Assembly: GCA_021648045.1 (NCBI GenBank)
Contig: JAKITM010000068.1
Span: 1 to 12,266 of the forward strand
DNA length: 12,266 bases
Source: Lysobacterales bacterium
GTDB lineage: Bacteria; Pseudomonadota; Gammaproteobacteria; Xanthomonadales; SZUA-36
Reading direction: 5' to 3'
Part shown: positions 6,421 through 12,266 of the stretch, one piece after another
Layout of the letters: each line of letters opens with the position of its first letter
Position numbering within the stretch: position 1 is the first letter of the stretch
Position numbers and translations under genes: made by a program
The notes under the pieces: model-generated
Database searches by the model: none
What the model was told of the DNA's origin: nothing
What the model saw: the letters and a program-made list of their open reading frames with translations, nothing else

Positions 6421-6494
6421 CTCGTCATTCCCGTGAACCCTGCCCCCTCGCGGAGCCTGCCCTTGCGGAGCGGGAGACGGAAATCCAGTTTCCA
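6421..6494. repeat. REP-like intergenic element (CGTCATTCCCG ... AATCCAG)
   Basis: The interval begins CGTCATTCCCG and ends GGAAATCCAG, the ends of a widespread class of extragenic palindromic repeats normally written CGTCATTCCCG...CGGGAATCCAG. The middle is expanded and holds two near-copies of GCGGAG flanking CTGCCC. It sits between obgE and the rpmA terminator. Only one copy is visible, so its repetitive nature is inferred. Confidence 0.5.
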
Positions 6495-6495
6495 T

Positions 6496-6523
6496 AAAAA
6501 ACCCCGCCATGGCGGGGTTTTTT
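6496..6523. terminator. Bidirectional intrinsic terminator after rpmA
   Basis: A perfect 28-bp palindrome: six A's, CCCCGCC, a central AT, GGCGGGG and six T's. It lies 23 bases after the rpmA stop on the minus strand and should end the rplU-rpmA transcript before obgE. Its symmetry lets it act in either direction. Confidence 0.92.
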
Positions 6524-6546
6524 AAATACCAAACAATGAGAACTGC

Positions 6547-6804
6547 TTAATCGTTAACAATGCTTACGAATTTGCGTAAAGGTTTACCCTTCTGTTGAAA
6601 CTGTACTTTACCTGCGGCCAATGCAAATAGAGTGTGGTCTTTACCAACACCTACATTGGTACCAGCATGAAAACGGGTACCGCGTTGACGAACAAGAATA
6701 TTACCTGCAAGTACTGTTTCGCCGCCGTATTTTTTAACCCCTAAATAATTAGGATTTGAATCGCGACCGTTATTAGTACTACCACCAGCTTTTTTATGTG
6801 CCAT
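6547..6804 (-). CDS. rpmA: Large ribosomal subunit protein bL27
   Basis: An 85-residue basic protein of the 50S subunit, the same length as in E. coli. Its N-terminal tail reaches the peptidyl transferase centre. The sequence MAHKKAGGSTNNGRDSNPNY, followed by LGVKKYGGE and NILVRQRGTRFHAG, is diagnostic. No N-terminal cleavage peptide of the Firmicutes type is present, as expected for a proteobacterium. AAGGAGA lies 7 bases before the ATG at 6802-6804. It follows rplU by 19 bp on the same strand, forming the usual rplU-rpmA operon, which ends at the palindromic terminator downstream. Confidence 0.97.
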   Translation of the reverse strand: MAHKKAGGSTNNGRDSNPNYLGVKKYGGETVLAGNILVRQRGTRFHAGTNVGVGKDHTLFALAAGKVQFQQKGKPLRKFVSIVND

Positions 6805-6823
6805 GACGAGTTCTCCTTATTCC

Positions 6824-7456
6824 TTATTCAGCATCTGAACCGGCTGCCAGCGCTTTCGCCTGACCTAACCAGTCATCACGGTCAATACGACCTTTGAAAT
6901 TCAATTCTGCATCAATCTGCTCAATTTCTTCAACAGTAAATGCGGCAACCTGACTGAAGTGATAAATGCCCAAGTTGTTCAATTTACCTTCAAGTACAGG
7001 ACCTACACCTGAGATCTTTTTCAGATCATCCGGCTTACCGTCAATAGCGGCATCAAGAAAACGCGGAGCTGATACAGCTTCTGTTTTCGCAGGTTTTTCA
7101 GCCTTAGCCTTCTTCGGAGCAGCCTTTTTAGCGGCTTTCTTGCCAGCAGTGACTACATCTTCAATCTGGATACAGGTAAAGTACTGACGGTGACCCGCCT
7201 GCTTACGATGATGCTTACGCCGCTTGAACTTGATAATCGTAATTTTGTCACGACGACCTTGCTCCAATACTTTGGCAGTAACCTTTGTACCTTCAAGGAA
7301 CGGGGCACCAACCTGAATATCGTCACCTTCACCAACCATAAGAACTTCGTCCAGGTCAATGAGTGCGCCTGTTTCGGCTTCGATTTTTTCGATTTTTAGA
7401 ATATCACCAGTGGTGGCTCGATACTGCTTACCACCCGTTTTAAATACAGCGTACAT
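6824..7456 (-). CDS. rplU: Large ribosomal subunit protein bL21 fused to a C-terminal H3TH (helix-hairpin-helix) domain
   Basis: A 210-residue protein, about twice the usual 103 or so. Residues 1-104 are a complete bL21: MYAVFKTGGKQYR, a KIIKFKRRKHHRKQAGHRQ-like block at 71-91 and a final strand near IEDVVTA. Residues 105-128 are a Lys/Ala/Pro linker. Residues 140-203 form a helix-hairpin-helix unit: DDLKKISGVGPVLEGKLNNL, then GIYHFSQVA and LNFKGRIDRDDWLGQAKAL. This resembles the H3TH domain of COG3743, known at the end of some NuoE and alphaproteobacterial proteins. It may bind RNA or DNA, but this is inference. The start is ATG at 7454-7456, with CGGAG 8 bases upstream. A TTG start at 7474 would add six residues and consume the ribosome site. 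A strong promoter lies about 90 bp upstream. Confidence 0.93.
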   Translation of the reverse strand: MYAVFKTGGKQYRATTGDILKIEKIEAETGALIDLDEVLMVGEGDDIQVGAPFLEGTKVTAKVLEQGRRDKITIIKFKRRKHHRKQAGHRQYFTCIQIEDVVTAGKKAAKKAAPKKAKAEKPAKTEAVSAPRFLDAAIDGKPDDLKKISGVGPVLEGKLNNLGIYHFSQVAAFTVEEIEQIDAELNFKGRIDRDDWLGQAKALAAGSDAE

Positions 7457-7489
7457 GGTTTTTGCTCCGTGCAAAATTTACCCAAACAT

Positions 7490-7523
7490 ATGACATAGCT
7501 ATGACATAACTATGACTTAAGCT
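7490..7523. repeat. Three tandem 11-bp repeats in the rplU leader
   Basis: ATGACATAGCT (7490-7500), ATGACATAACT (7501-7511) and ATGACTTAAGCT (7512-7523) follow head to tail. The first two differ at one base. The array lies downstream of the predicted rplU promoter, so it would be within the 5' leader of the rplU-rpmA mRNA. An 11-bp period puts each copy on the same face of the helix. Confidence 0.65.
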
Positions 7524-7546
7524 AAAGGCGCGACAAAAGAGACGGA

Positions 7547-7575
7547 ATATTACCGGAAAATTTGCCGTCAGTCAA
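7547..7575 (-). promoter_or_regulatory. Sigma70 promoter of rplU-rpmA
   Basis: On the minus strand TTGACT (7570-7575) and TAATAT (7547-7552) are separated by 17 bp. Both are close to consensus. Transcription would begin near 7540 and give a leader of about 85 bases before the rplU ATG, containing three tandem 11-bp repeats. It is strong enough for a ribosomal protein operon. Confidence 0.75.
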
Positions 7576-7746
7576 TCAACGAGCCGACCATTTTAACACA
7601 AGTTTGAATAAGTTTTGTATATGAAATGAAACTAAATTGTTACAGGCAACCCAAAGCCTAGAGTGTTATATTACTCGGTTCAGCATTCTATCACTGGTCA
7701 CCGCATATCAACACCGGGACCAACGCATCATCAAGGCAATTACTCT

Positions 7747-10569
7747 ATGGAATTCATACAGATACGTGGCGCACGAACGCATAACCTGGCCAACATTGAC
7801 ATTGACCTGCCGCGCGACAAACTCATTGTGATTACCGGCCTGTCTGGTTCTGGTAAATCCTCTCTTGCTTTTGATACTATTTATGCCGAAGGTCAGCGCC
7901 GCTATGTGGAATCATTATCTTCCTACGCGCGGCAATTTTTGTCGATGATGGAAAAACCCGATGTCGATCATATTGAAGGGCTTTCACCGGCTATTTCAAT
8001 TGAACAGAAATCAACTTCCCACAACCCCCGTTCAACCGTCGGCACGATTACTGAAATTTATGACTATCTGCGCCTGCTATTCGCCCGTGTGGGGACACCC
8101 CGCTGCCCCGACCATGCCCTACCTTTGGATGCCCAGACCATCAGCCAGATGGTTGACCAAATACTGACCTTGCCGGAAGGCGATAAAGCCATGCTGCTGG
8201 CACCGGTAGTACGCAACCGCAAAGGCGAGCACGCGGTGTTATTTGATGAACTGCGAGCGCAGGGCTTTATCCGCGCCCGGGTTGATGGCGTAATCTATGA
8301 CTTAGAAGAAGTACCGGTGTTGGAACTGCGCAAAAAACATACCATTGAAGTCGTGGTTGATCGCTTTCGTGTGCGTGAGGACATGAAACAAAGACTCGCA
8401 GAATCACTGGAAACCGCCTTGGTATTGACCGATGGTATCGCCCTTGTGGCACCGATGGAAAAAGCTAGCTTCGAGCCCCTAATGTTCAGCTCCCGCTATT
8501 CCTGTCCTGAGTGCGAATACAGCCTGCAAGAACTGGAACCACGGATGTTCTCTTTCAACAACCCTAATGGTGCATGCGGTGAGTGTGACGGCCTTGGGGT
8601 TAGTCAATTTTTTGATCCCAGACGGGTGGTTAAAAACCCGCACCTCAGCCTCGCCGGGGGCGCTGTGCGCGGCTGGGATCGTCGCAATGCCTATTATTTC
8701 CAGCTGATTCAGTCACTGGCAAACCACTATAAGTTTGATCTTGAACTACCCTTTGAAGAGCTGCCCGAACGAATTCAACATATTGTTCTTTTTGGCAGCG
8801 GTGATGAAGAAATTCGTTTCCGTTATTTAAATGACAAAGGCGGTAAATCTCGCACCCACAGCTTCAGCGGTATTATCCCCAACCTTGACCGTCGCTACCA
8901 TGAAACCGACTCGCGCATTGTGCGTGAAGAGCTGGCTAAATACATCTCCCAGCAACCCTGTCCTGCCTGCGAAGGTAAACGCCTGAACCGCTCGGCACGG
9001 CATGTATTTATTAAAAATACCGACCTACCAACGGTAACATCCTGGCCAATTGAACACTCATTGGAGTTTTTCAGTCAACTGAAACTTGCCGGTAGTCGCG
9101 GTGAAATTGCTGAAAAAATCGTCAAAGAAGTACAGGACAGACTACAGTTTCTGGTTAATGTTGGCCTCGACTACCTCACCCTTGACCGGCGTGCGGATTC
9201 TTTATCCGGCGGCGAAGCTCAACGAATCCGTCTCGCTAGCCAAATTGGTGCGGGTCTGGTCGGGGTGATGTATATTCTTGATGAACCCTCTATTGGCTTG
9301 CATCAGCGCGACAATGCACGCCTGCTTGAAACATTGGTACGACTGCGTGATATCGGTAATACCGTTATCGTGGTTGAACACGATGAGGAAGCTATCCTTA
9401 GTGCCGATTTTGTTGTAGACATTGGCCCTGGCGCTGGTGTACATGGGGGTGAAATTATTTTTTCCGGCACTCCTGAAGACATGCTGAAAGATAAAAACTC
9501 GCTAACCGGGCAATACCTTTCCGGCAAAAAATCGATTGCGATTCCAGCGACTCGCAATGTCGCCGATAAACAGCAAATTTTTCGCCTAAAAGGTGCCACA
9601 GGGCATAACCTAAAATCAGTCAATTTGGATATTCCGGCAGGGTTGCTTACCTGTGTTACCGGAGTTTCCGGTTCCGGCAAGTCGACTCTGATCAACGACA
9701 CTCTGCATCGAATCGTTGCGCGTGAACTCTACGGCAGTAACGCAGAGCCCTCCGCATATGCATCAGTGGAACGCCTGGATCTTTTCGACAAAGTTGTGGA
9801 TATTGATCAAAGCCCCATCGGCCGTACCCCACGCTCAAACCCGGCAACCTATACCGGACTGTTCACTCCCATTCGTGAATTATTTACCGCCACCACCGAA
9901 GCCCGCACCCGGGGTTATAAACCCGGGCGATTCAGTTTCAATGTAAAAGGCGGTCGCTGTGAGGCCTGTCAGGGTGATGGCCTTATTCGGGTGGAAATGC
10001 ATTTTCTCCCGGATATCTATGTACCTTGCGATGTCTGCCAAGGCAAACGCTATAACCGTGAAACTCTGAGCGTAGTGTATAAGGGCAAAAACATCCATGA
10101 AGTCCTGAAAATGACGGTTGAAGATGCGCTACCGTTTTTCGAGGCCGTGCCAACCATTGCACGTAAATTACAAACTTTAATGGATGTCGGGCTTAGCTAC
10201 CTTACTTTGGGCCAAAGTGCGACAACCTTATCCGGGGGCGAAGCCCAACGGATAAAGCTGGCCAAAGAACTATCAAAACGCGACACTGGACAAACCCTAT
10301 ATATTCTTGATGAGCCAACCACCGGCCTGCATTTCCATGATATTAAGCAATTACTTAAAGTCTTGCATCGCCTGCGTGATCACGGCAATACCGTTGTGGT
10401 TATTGAACACAATCTGGATGTGATTAAAACCGCAGACTGGGTAATCGACCTAGGTCCTGAAGGCGGCGACAAAGGCGGGCAAATTATTGCTACTGGTACG
10501 CCGGAAGATGTTGCCAAAGAGAAAAAATCTTGGACGGGGCACTTTCTTGCTAAGGTTTTGAATAAATAA
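7747..10569 (+). CDS. uvrA: Excinuclease ABC subunit A
   Basis: A 940-residue protein, the E. coli length, that recognises DNA damage as a dimer and loads UvrB in nucleotide excision repair. It has two ABC ATPase units. The first has Walker A GLSGSGKSS (31-39), signature LSGGEAQRIRLA and Walker B YILDEPSIGLH. The second has GVSGSGKST (639-647), LSGGEAQRIKLA and YILDEPTTGLH. Two CxxC-type zinc modules are intact: C253, C256, C277, C280 and C738, C741, C761, C764. The start is the ATG at 7747 (MEFIQIRGARTHNL); the frame stays open 28 codons upstream, but those residues have no family match. The ribosome site is weak (AAGG, 10 bases away). It is divergent from rplU. I found no LexA box (CTG-N10-CAG) in the 290-bp gap, so SOS control is not evident. 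Confidence 0.97.
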   Translation: MEFIQIRGARTHNLANIDIDLPRDKLIVITGLSGSGKSSLAFDTIYAEGQRRYVESLSSYARQFLSMMEKPDVDHIEGLSPAISIEQKSTSHNPRSTVGTITEIYDYLRLLFARVGTPRCPDHALPLDAQTISQMVDQILTLPEGDKAMLLAPVVRNRKGEHAVLFDELRAQGFIRARVDGVIYDLEEVPVLELRKKHTIEVVVDRFRVREDMKQRLAESLETALVLTDGIALVAPMEKASFEPLMFSSRYSCPECEYSLQELEPRMFSFNNPNGACGECDGLGVSQFFDPRRVVKNPHLSLAGGAVRGWDRRNAYYFQLIQSLANHYKFDLELPFEELPERIQHIVLFGSGDEEIRFRYLNDKGGKSRTHSFSGIIPNLDRRYHETDSRIVREELAKYISQQPCPACEGKRLNRSARHVFIKNTDLPTVTSWPIEHSLEFFSQLKLAGSRGEIAEKIVKEVQDRLQFLVNVGLDYLTLDRRADSLSGGEAQRIRLASQIGAGLVGVMYILDEPSIGLHQRDNARLLETLVRLRDIGNTVIVVEHDEEAILSADFVVDIGPGAGVHGGEIIFSGTPEDMLKDKNSLTGQYLSGKKSIAIPATRNVADKQQIFRLKGATGHNLKSVNLDIPAGLLTCVTGVSGSGKSTLINDTLHRIVARELYGSNAEPSAYASVERLDLFDKVVDIDQSPIGRTPRSNPATYTGLFTPIRELFTATTEARTRGYKPGRFSFNVKGGRCEACQGDGLIRVEMHFLPDIYVPCDVCQGKRYNRETLSVVYKGKNIHEVLKMTVEDALPFFEAVPTIARKLQTLMDVGLSYLTLGQSATTLSGGEAQRIKLAKELSKRDTGQTLYILDEPTTGLHFHDIKQLLKVLHRLRDHGNTVVVIEHNLDVIKTADWVIDLGPEGGDKGGQIIATGTPEDVAKEKKSWTGHFLAKVLNK

Positions 10570-10574
10570 AGCTT

Positions 10575-10607
10575 AAAGAGGCTAGACCCCGGCTCGGGCA
10601 TCTCTTT
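10575..10607 (+). terminator. Possible terminator of uvrA
   Basis: AAAGAG (10575-10580) pairs with CTCTTT (10602-10607), and an inner CCCG/CGGG stem forms around GCT. Mismatches separate the two stems. Four T's close the right side. It lies 6 bases after the uvrA stop. It is imperfect, so moderate confidence. Confidence 0.45.
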
Positions 10608-10640
10608 TATATGACGAAGATCTAGTCAGCCGTTTCATTT

Positions 10641-10709
10641 TTATCGCGACCAACTCAGGGTCTTTTCTACAGCCTGCTTTTTAAATGATTGATTATGTAT
10701 TGTACGCAT
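10641..10709 (-). pseudogene. N-terminal scrap of an IS transposase (HTH OrfA type)
   Basis: Reading minus from the ATG at 10707-10709 gives 22 residues, MRTIHNQSFKKQAVEKTLSW then SR and a stop. The pattern M-R-(x)4-F-K-(x)2-A-V-E-K-x-L is the start of the helix-turn-helix N-terminus of many small transposase or OrfA proteins. The rest of the helix-turn-helix is missing, and the sequence beyond reads into the uvrA terminator without resemblance. AGAGG lies about 10 bases before the ATG. It appears to be the stump of an insertion sequence just downstream of uvrA. The match is short, so it is tentative. Confidence 0.45.
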
Positions 10710-10765
10710 TATTGTCTACCTCTTAATGAAATATTAGAGGCGACAACTATCCTGACACAGGGGGT

Positions 10766-10876
10766 ATGTTGCCGAGTTTACATCAATTATTATCTGGTGC
10801 GATTCTTGGAATATTTGTCGCTTTTCCTTTTAGTGTTATTGCAGGTTTTTCGTTTATAGGAAACAGAAAGAAGTAA
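10766..10876 (+). CDS. Possible 36-aa single-pass membrane peptide
   Basis: An ATG at 10766 opens 36 codons: MLPSLHQLLSGAILGIFVAF, then PFSVIAGFSFIGNRKK and a stop. The centre is one hydrophobic stretch of about 22 residues and the C-terminus is basic (NRKK), the usual form of a small inner-membrane protein with the tail in the cytoplasm. AGGGGG lies immediately before the ATG; the TTG at the next codon would give better spacing. It precedes the lipoprotein genes by 73 bp on the same strand. I recognise no family. It could also be the tail of a larger lost membrane gene. Confidence 0.4.
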   Translation: MLPSLHQLLSGAILGIFVAFPFSVIAGFSFIGNRKK

Positions 10877-10906
10877 CGGGGAGAGCTGCACTTTAGGTAT
10901 TGCTCC

Positions 10907-10915
10907 TGGTATAAA
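10907..10915 (+). promoter_or_regulatory. Possible extended -10 promoter of the lipoprotein pair
   Basis: TGGTATAAA has the TG-N extension and a near-consensus TATAAA. No good -35 hexamer is present. It lies about 35 bases before the first lipoprotein start. Moderate to low confidence. Confidence 0.4.
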
Positions 10916-10949
10916 TGATGATCCACCTGCCCCCAATTAAAGGAGAAAC

Positions 10950-11501
10950 ATGAAAAAACCAAACATATTAAAACAAATATTTTGTTGTATTATTTTATTA
11001 TATGTAATGGCAGCTTGGGTAGGTTGTGACTTGAAATACACAGGTGATGGGCACTTAATTGATAATGGTTTCAGATCTGCGGATAGATTTATTCTTAACC
11101 TTGGAAAAATTAATCTAAATCAAAAGAAAAGTTACAAGTTTAAATTAAAAAATTTGCCGACAGAAACATTTGTAATTGGTTTCTCTTTTGTTTTTGAAAA
11201 CCCAACAGAGGTCTACCATCAACAACCAGAATTAAGACCAAATAATGCAGTTGTTTCTTTTAAATTAATGGATGATGATAAAGTGATTACTACATTGAAC
11301 AATAAAAAAATTCACTCATTAACATGGTCTCAGCCAGCTAAAGATAAAAGTGGTGCTTTTGTTTATTCTCGTAATCATAGTTATTTTTTACCAGACAACT
11401 CTAAAGAATATATTCTCATACTTGATGTCAACATGCAAAATACCAAAAAAGAACAAATGTCTACTGTAGAGTTGGTATTAACAGGTGGGGGATGGAAATA
11501 A
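10950..11501 (+). CDS. Putative lipoprotein, first of a tandem pair
   Basis: A 183-residue protein of unknown function. The N-terminus has a basic start (MKKPNILKQ), a hydrophobic core and a lipobox-like WVGC with Cys26, so it should be lipidated. Residue +2 is Asp, the residue that keeps E. coli lipoproteins in the inner membrane. The mature part starts DLKYTGDG and is rich in Lys, Asn and beta-prone stretches (KKSYKFKLKNLP, SGAFVYSRNHSYFLPDNSKE), ending ELVLTGGGWK, suggesting a beta-sandwich. Compared with its neighbour it has a 9-base insertion (residues AWV) just before the lipobox, which makes the signal less standard. AAGGAGA lies 5 bases before the ATG. The DNA is much more AT-rich than uvrA, suggesting acquisition. 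Function and family are unknown to me. Confidence 0.75.
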   Translation: MKKPNILKQIFCCIILLYVMAAWVGCDLKYTGDGHLIDNGFRSADRFILNLGKINLNQKKSYKFKLKNLPTETFVIGFSFVFENPTEVYHQQPELRPNNAVVSFKLMDDDKVITTLNNKKIHSLTWSQPAKDKSGAFVYSRNHSYFLPDNSKEYILILDVNMQNTKKEQMSTVELVLTGGGWK

Positions 11502-11516
11502 CACTAAAGGAAAAGC

Positions 11517-12059
11517 ATGAAAAATTTAAACATATTAAAACAAATGTTTTGCTGTATTCTTTTATTATTTGTAATGGCAGGTTGTGACTTGCAATATACA
11601 GGTGACGGGGATTTTATTGATAAAGGTTCCAAAGTAGCCACCCATAGATTTATTCTTAATCTTGGAGAAATTAATCTTAATCAAAAAAAGAGTTATAAGT
11701 TTAAATTAAAAAATCTACCGTCAACAAGGTTTACAATTGGTTTATCTTTTGTTTTTGACAAACCGACAAAGATCGCCTATCAACTATCAGAAACAAGACC
11801 AAATAATGCAGTTATTTCTTTTAAATTAATGGATAATAATGAAATAATTACCGCAATGAGCAATAAAAAAATAAGCTCACTAACATGGTCACAACAAGCC
11901 AACAATAAAAGTGGTGCTTTTATTTATTCCCGTAATCATAGTTATTTTTTACCAGATAATTCTAAAGAGTATATCCTAACACTAGATGTTAATATGCAAA
12001 ACACCAAACAACAGGTATCTACTGTAGAGTTGGTATTAAGAGGTGGAGGATGGAAATAA
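11517..12059 (+). CDS. Putative lipoprotein, second of a tandem pair
   Basis: A 180-residue paralogue of the gene 15 bp upstream, about 70% identical by eye over the whole length. The signal peptide ends in a clear lipobox VMAGC (Cys23), again followed by Asp at +2. Shared blocks include INLNQKKSYKFKLKNLP, RPNNAV, SFKLMD, SLTWSQ and SRNHSYFLPDNSKEYIL, and both end GGGWK. Differences cluster in the first 20 mature residues and in the region after SFVF (FENPTEVYHQQPE against FDKPTKIAYQLSE), where binding specificity might differ. AAGGAAAA lies a few bases before the ATG. The two genes are probably co-transcribed. The pair arose by tandem duplication followed by divergence. No family or role can be assigned from sequence alone. 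Confidence 0.75.
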   Translation: MKNLNILKQMFCCILLLFVMAGCDLQYTGDGDFIDKGSKVATHRFILNLGEINLNQKKSYKFKLKNLPSTRFTIGLSFVFDKPTKIAYQLSETRPNNAVISFKLMDNNEIITAMSNKKISSLTWSQQANNKSGAFIYSRNHSYFLPDNSKEYILTLDVNMQNTKQQVSTVELVLRGGGWK

Positions 12060-12083
12060 TTAATCGAAGCGGTCAAGTTAATT

Positions 12084-12213
12084 GTAGCGAGCCACTCTAC
12101 CACCGCAACTTTTCCCAAATTAAATATCATACGATTTGGCACTTTTGACTGTAGCCGCCCAAACTACCCCCGCAACTTTTCCCAAATTAACTATCATACG
12201 ATTTGGCACTTTT
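12084..12213. repeat. Two tandem copies of a 67-bp unit with a 44-bp near-identical core
   Basis: The cores at 12103-12146 and 12170-12213 (both starting CCGCAACTTTTCCC) differ at a single base. The 20 or so bases before each core are also partly alike (TAGC...CC..CTACC), so the true unit is about 67 bp. Each core contains CCAAAT and ATTTGG, which can form a 6-bp stem. The last 13 bases of the window (12254-12266) match the middle of the core at 12 of 13 positions, hinting at a third copy past the edge. No ORF of note is present. Confidence 0.8.
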
Positions 12214-12242
12214 ACGATGATTTTGCCAAGCTATTATCGTAA
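12212..12242. other. Ten-base-pair hairpin after the repeat array
   Basis: TTACGATGAT (12212-12221) pairs with ATTATCGTAA (12233-12242), with one G-T wobble, around an 11-base loop. The stem is AT-rich and followed by TGTTTTCTT, so a weak terminator for the lipoprotein operon is possible, as is a structural end of the repeat. Confidence 0.4.
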
Positions 12243-12266
12243 TGTTTTCTTGGTTTCCTAAATTAA

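Noticed and set aside
7663..7746. 28-codon extension of UvrA
   Set aside because: The added residues have no UvrA similarity, while the internal ATG gives the standard 940-residue protein with E. coli numbering of its motifs.
9303..9701. Long antisense ORF within uvrA (132 codons)
   Set aside because: It mirrors the codon pattern of the conserved uvrA ATPase region and has no family resemblance; the same applies to antisense frames in murJ and obgE.
12103..12213. CRISPR-like pair of direct repeats
   Set aside because: Only two full copies, repeat cores of 44 bp with a 23-bp gap that is itself partly conserved, and no cas genes. A tandem duplication explains it better.

Overview
The window looks like a chromosomal segment from a gammaproteobacterium. 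The housekeeping genes rplU, rpmA, obgE, rpsT, murJ and ribF occur in the neighbourhood known from Pseudomonas and its relatives (rplU-rpmA-obgE-proB-rpsT-murJ-ribF-ileS). A marine or Cellvibrio-type lineage is a reasonable guess, but the sequence does not settle it. UvrA keeps E. coli-like residue numbering, and MurJ and S20 are of E. coli type.

Layout. 1-2055 (minus strand): the N-terminal part of ribF, cut by the window edge, preceded by murJ, which starts with TTG. 2143-2530 (plus): rpsT with a near-consensus sigma70 promoter, a GTG start and a strong terminator. 2531-5263: an accessory stretch where proB is expected. It holds a 5' remnant of a type I restriction methylase gene (hsdM), a DUF6988-like gene, a 122-bp element with perfect 21-bp inverted ends (MITE-like), a gene for a secreted or anchored protein with an IPTL-CTERM-like tail, and about 450 bp of gene-poor sequence. 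5264-7456 (minus): obgE, then a REP-like element and a perfect 28-bp palindromic terminator, then rpmA and rplU in an operon. 7747-10569 (plus): uvrA, divergent from rplU. 10570-12266: a second accessory, AT-rich region with a transposase N-terminal scrap, a possible 36-aa membrane peptide, a tandem pair of paralogous lipoprotein genes, and a tandem array with a 67-bp period that may continue past the window end.

The core genes serve translation and ribosome assembly (S20, L21, L27, Obg), lipid II flipping (MurJ), flavin cofactor synthesis (RibF) and nucleotide excision repair (UvrA). The most notable points are an L21 protein carrying a C-terminal helix-hairpin-helix (H3TH/COG3743-like) domain, an Obg with substitutions in its G3/switch II region and G4 motif, the replacement of proB by an island of gene remnants and a MITE, and the tandem Asp+2 lipoproteins followed by a repeat array. 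No complete defence system or CRISPR is present. I see no proven novel system, only several leads.
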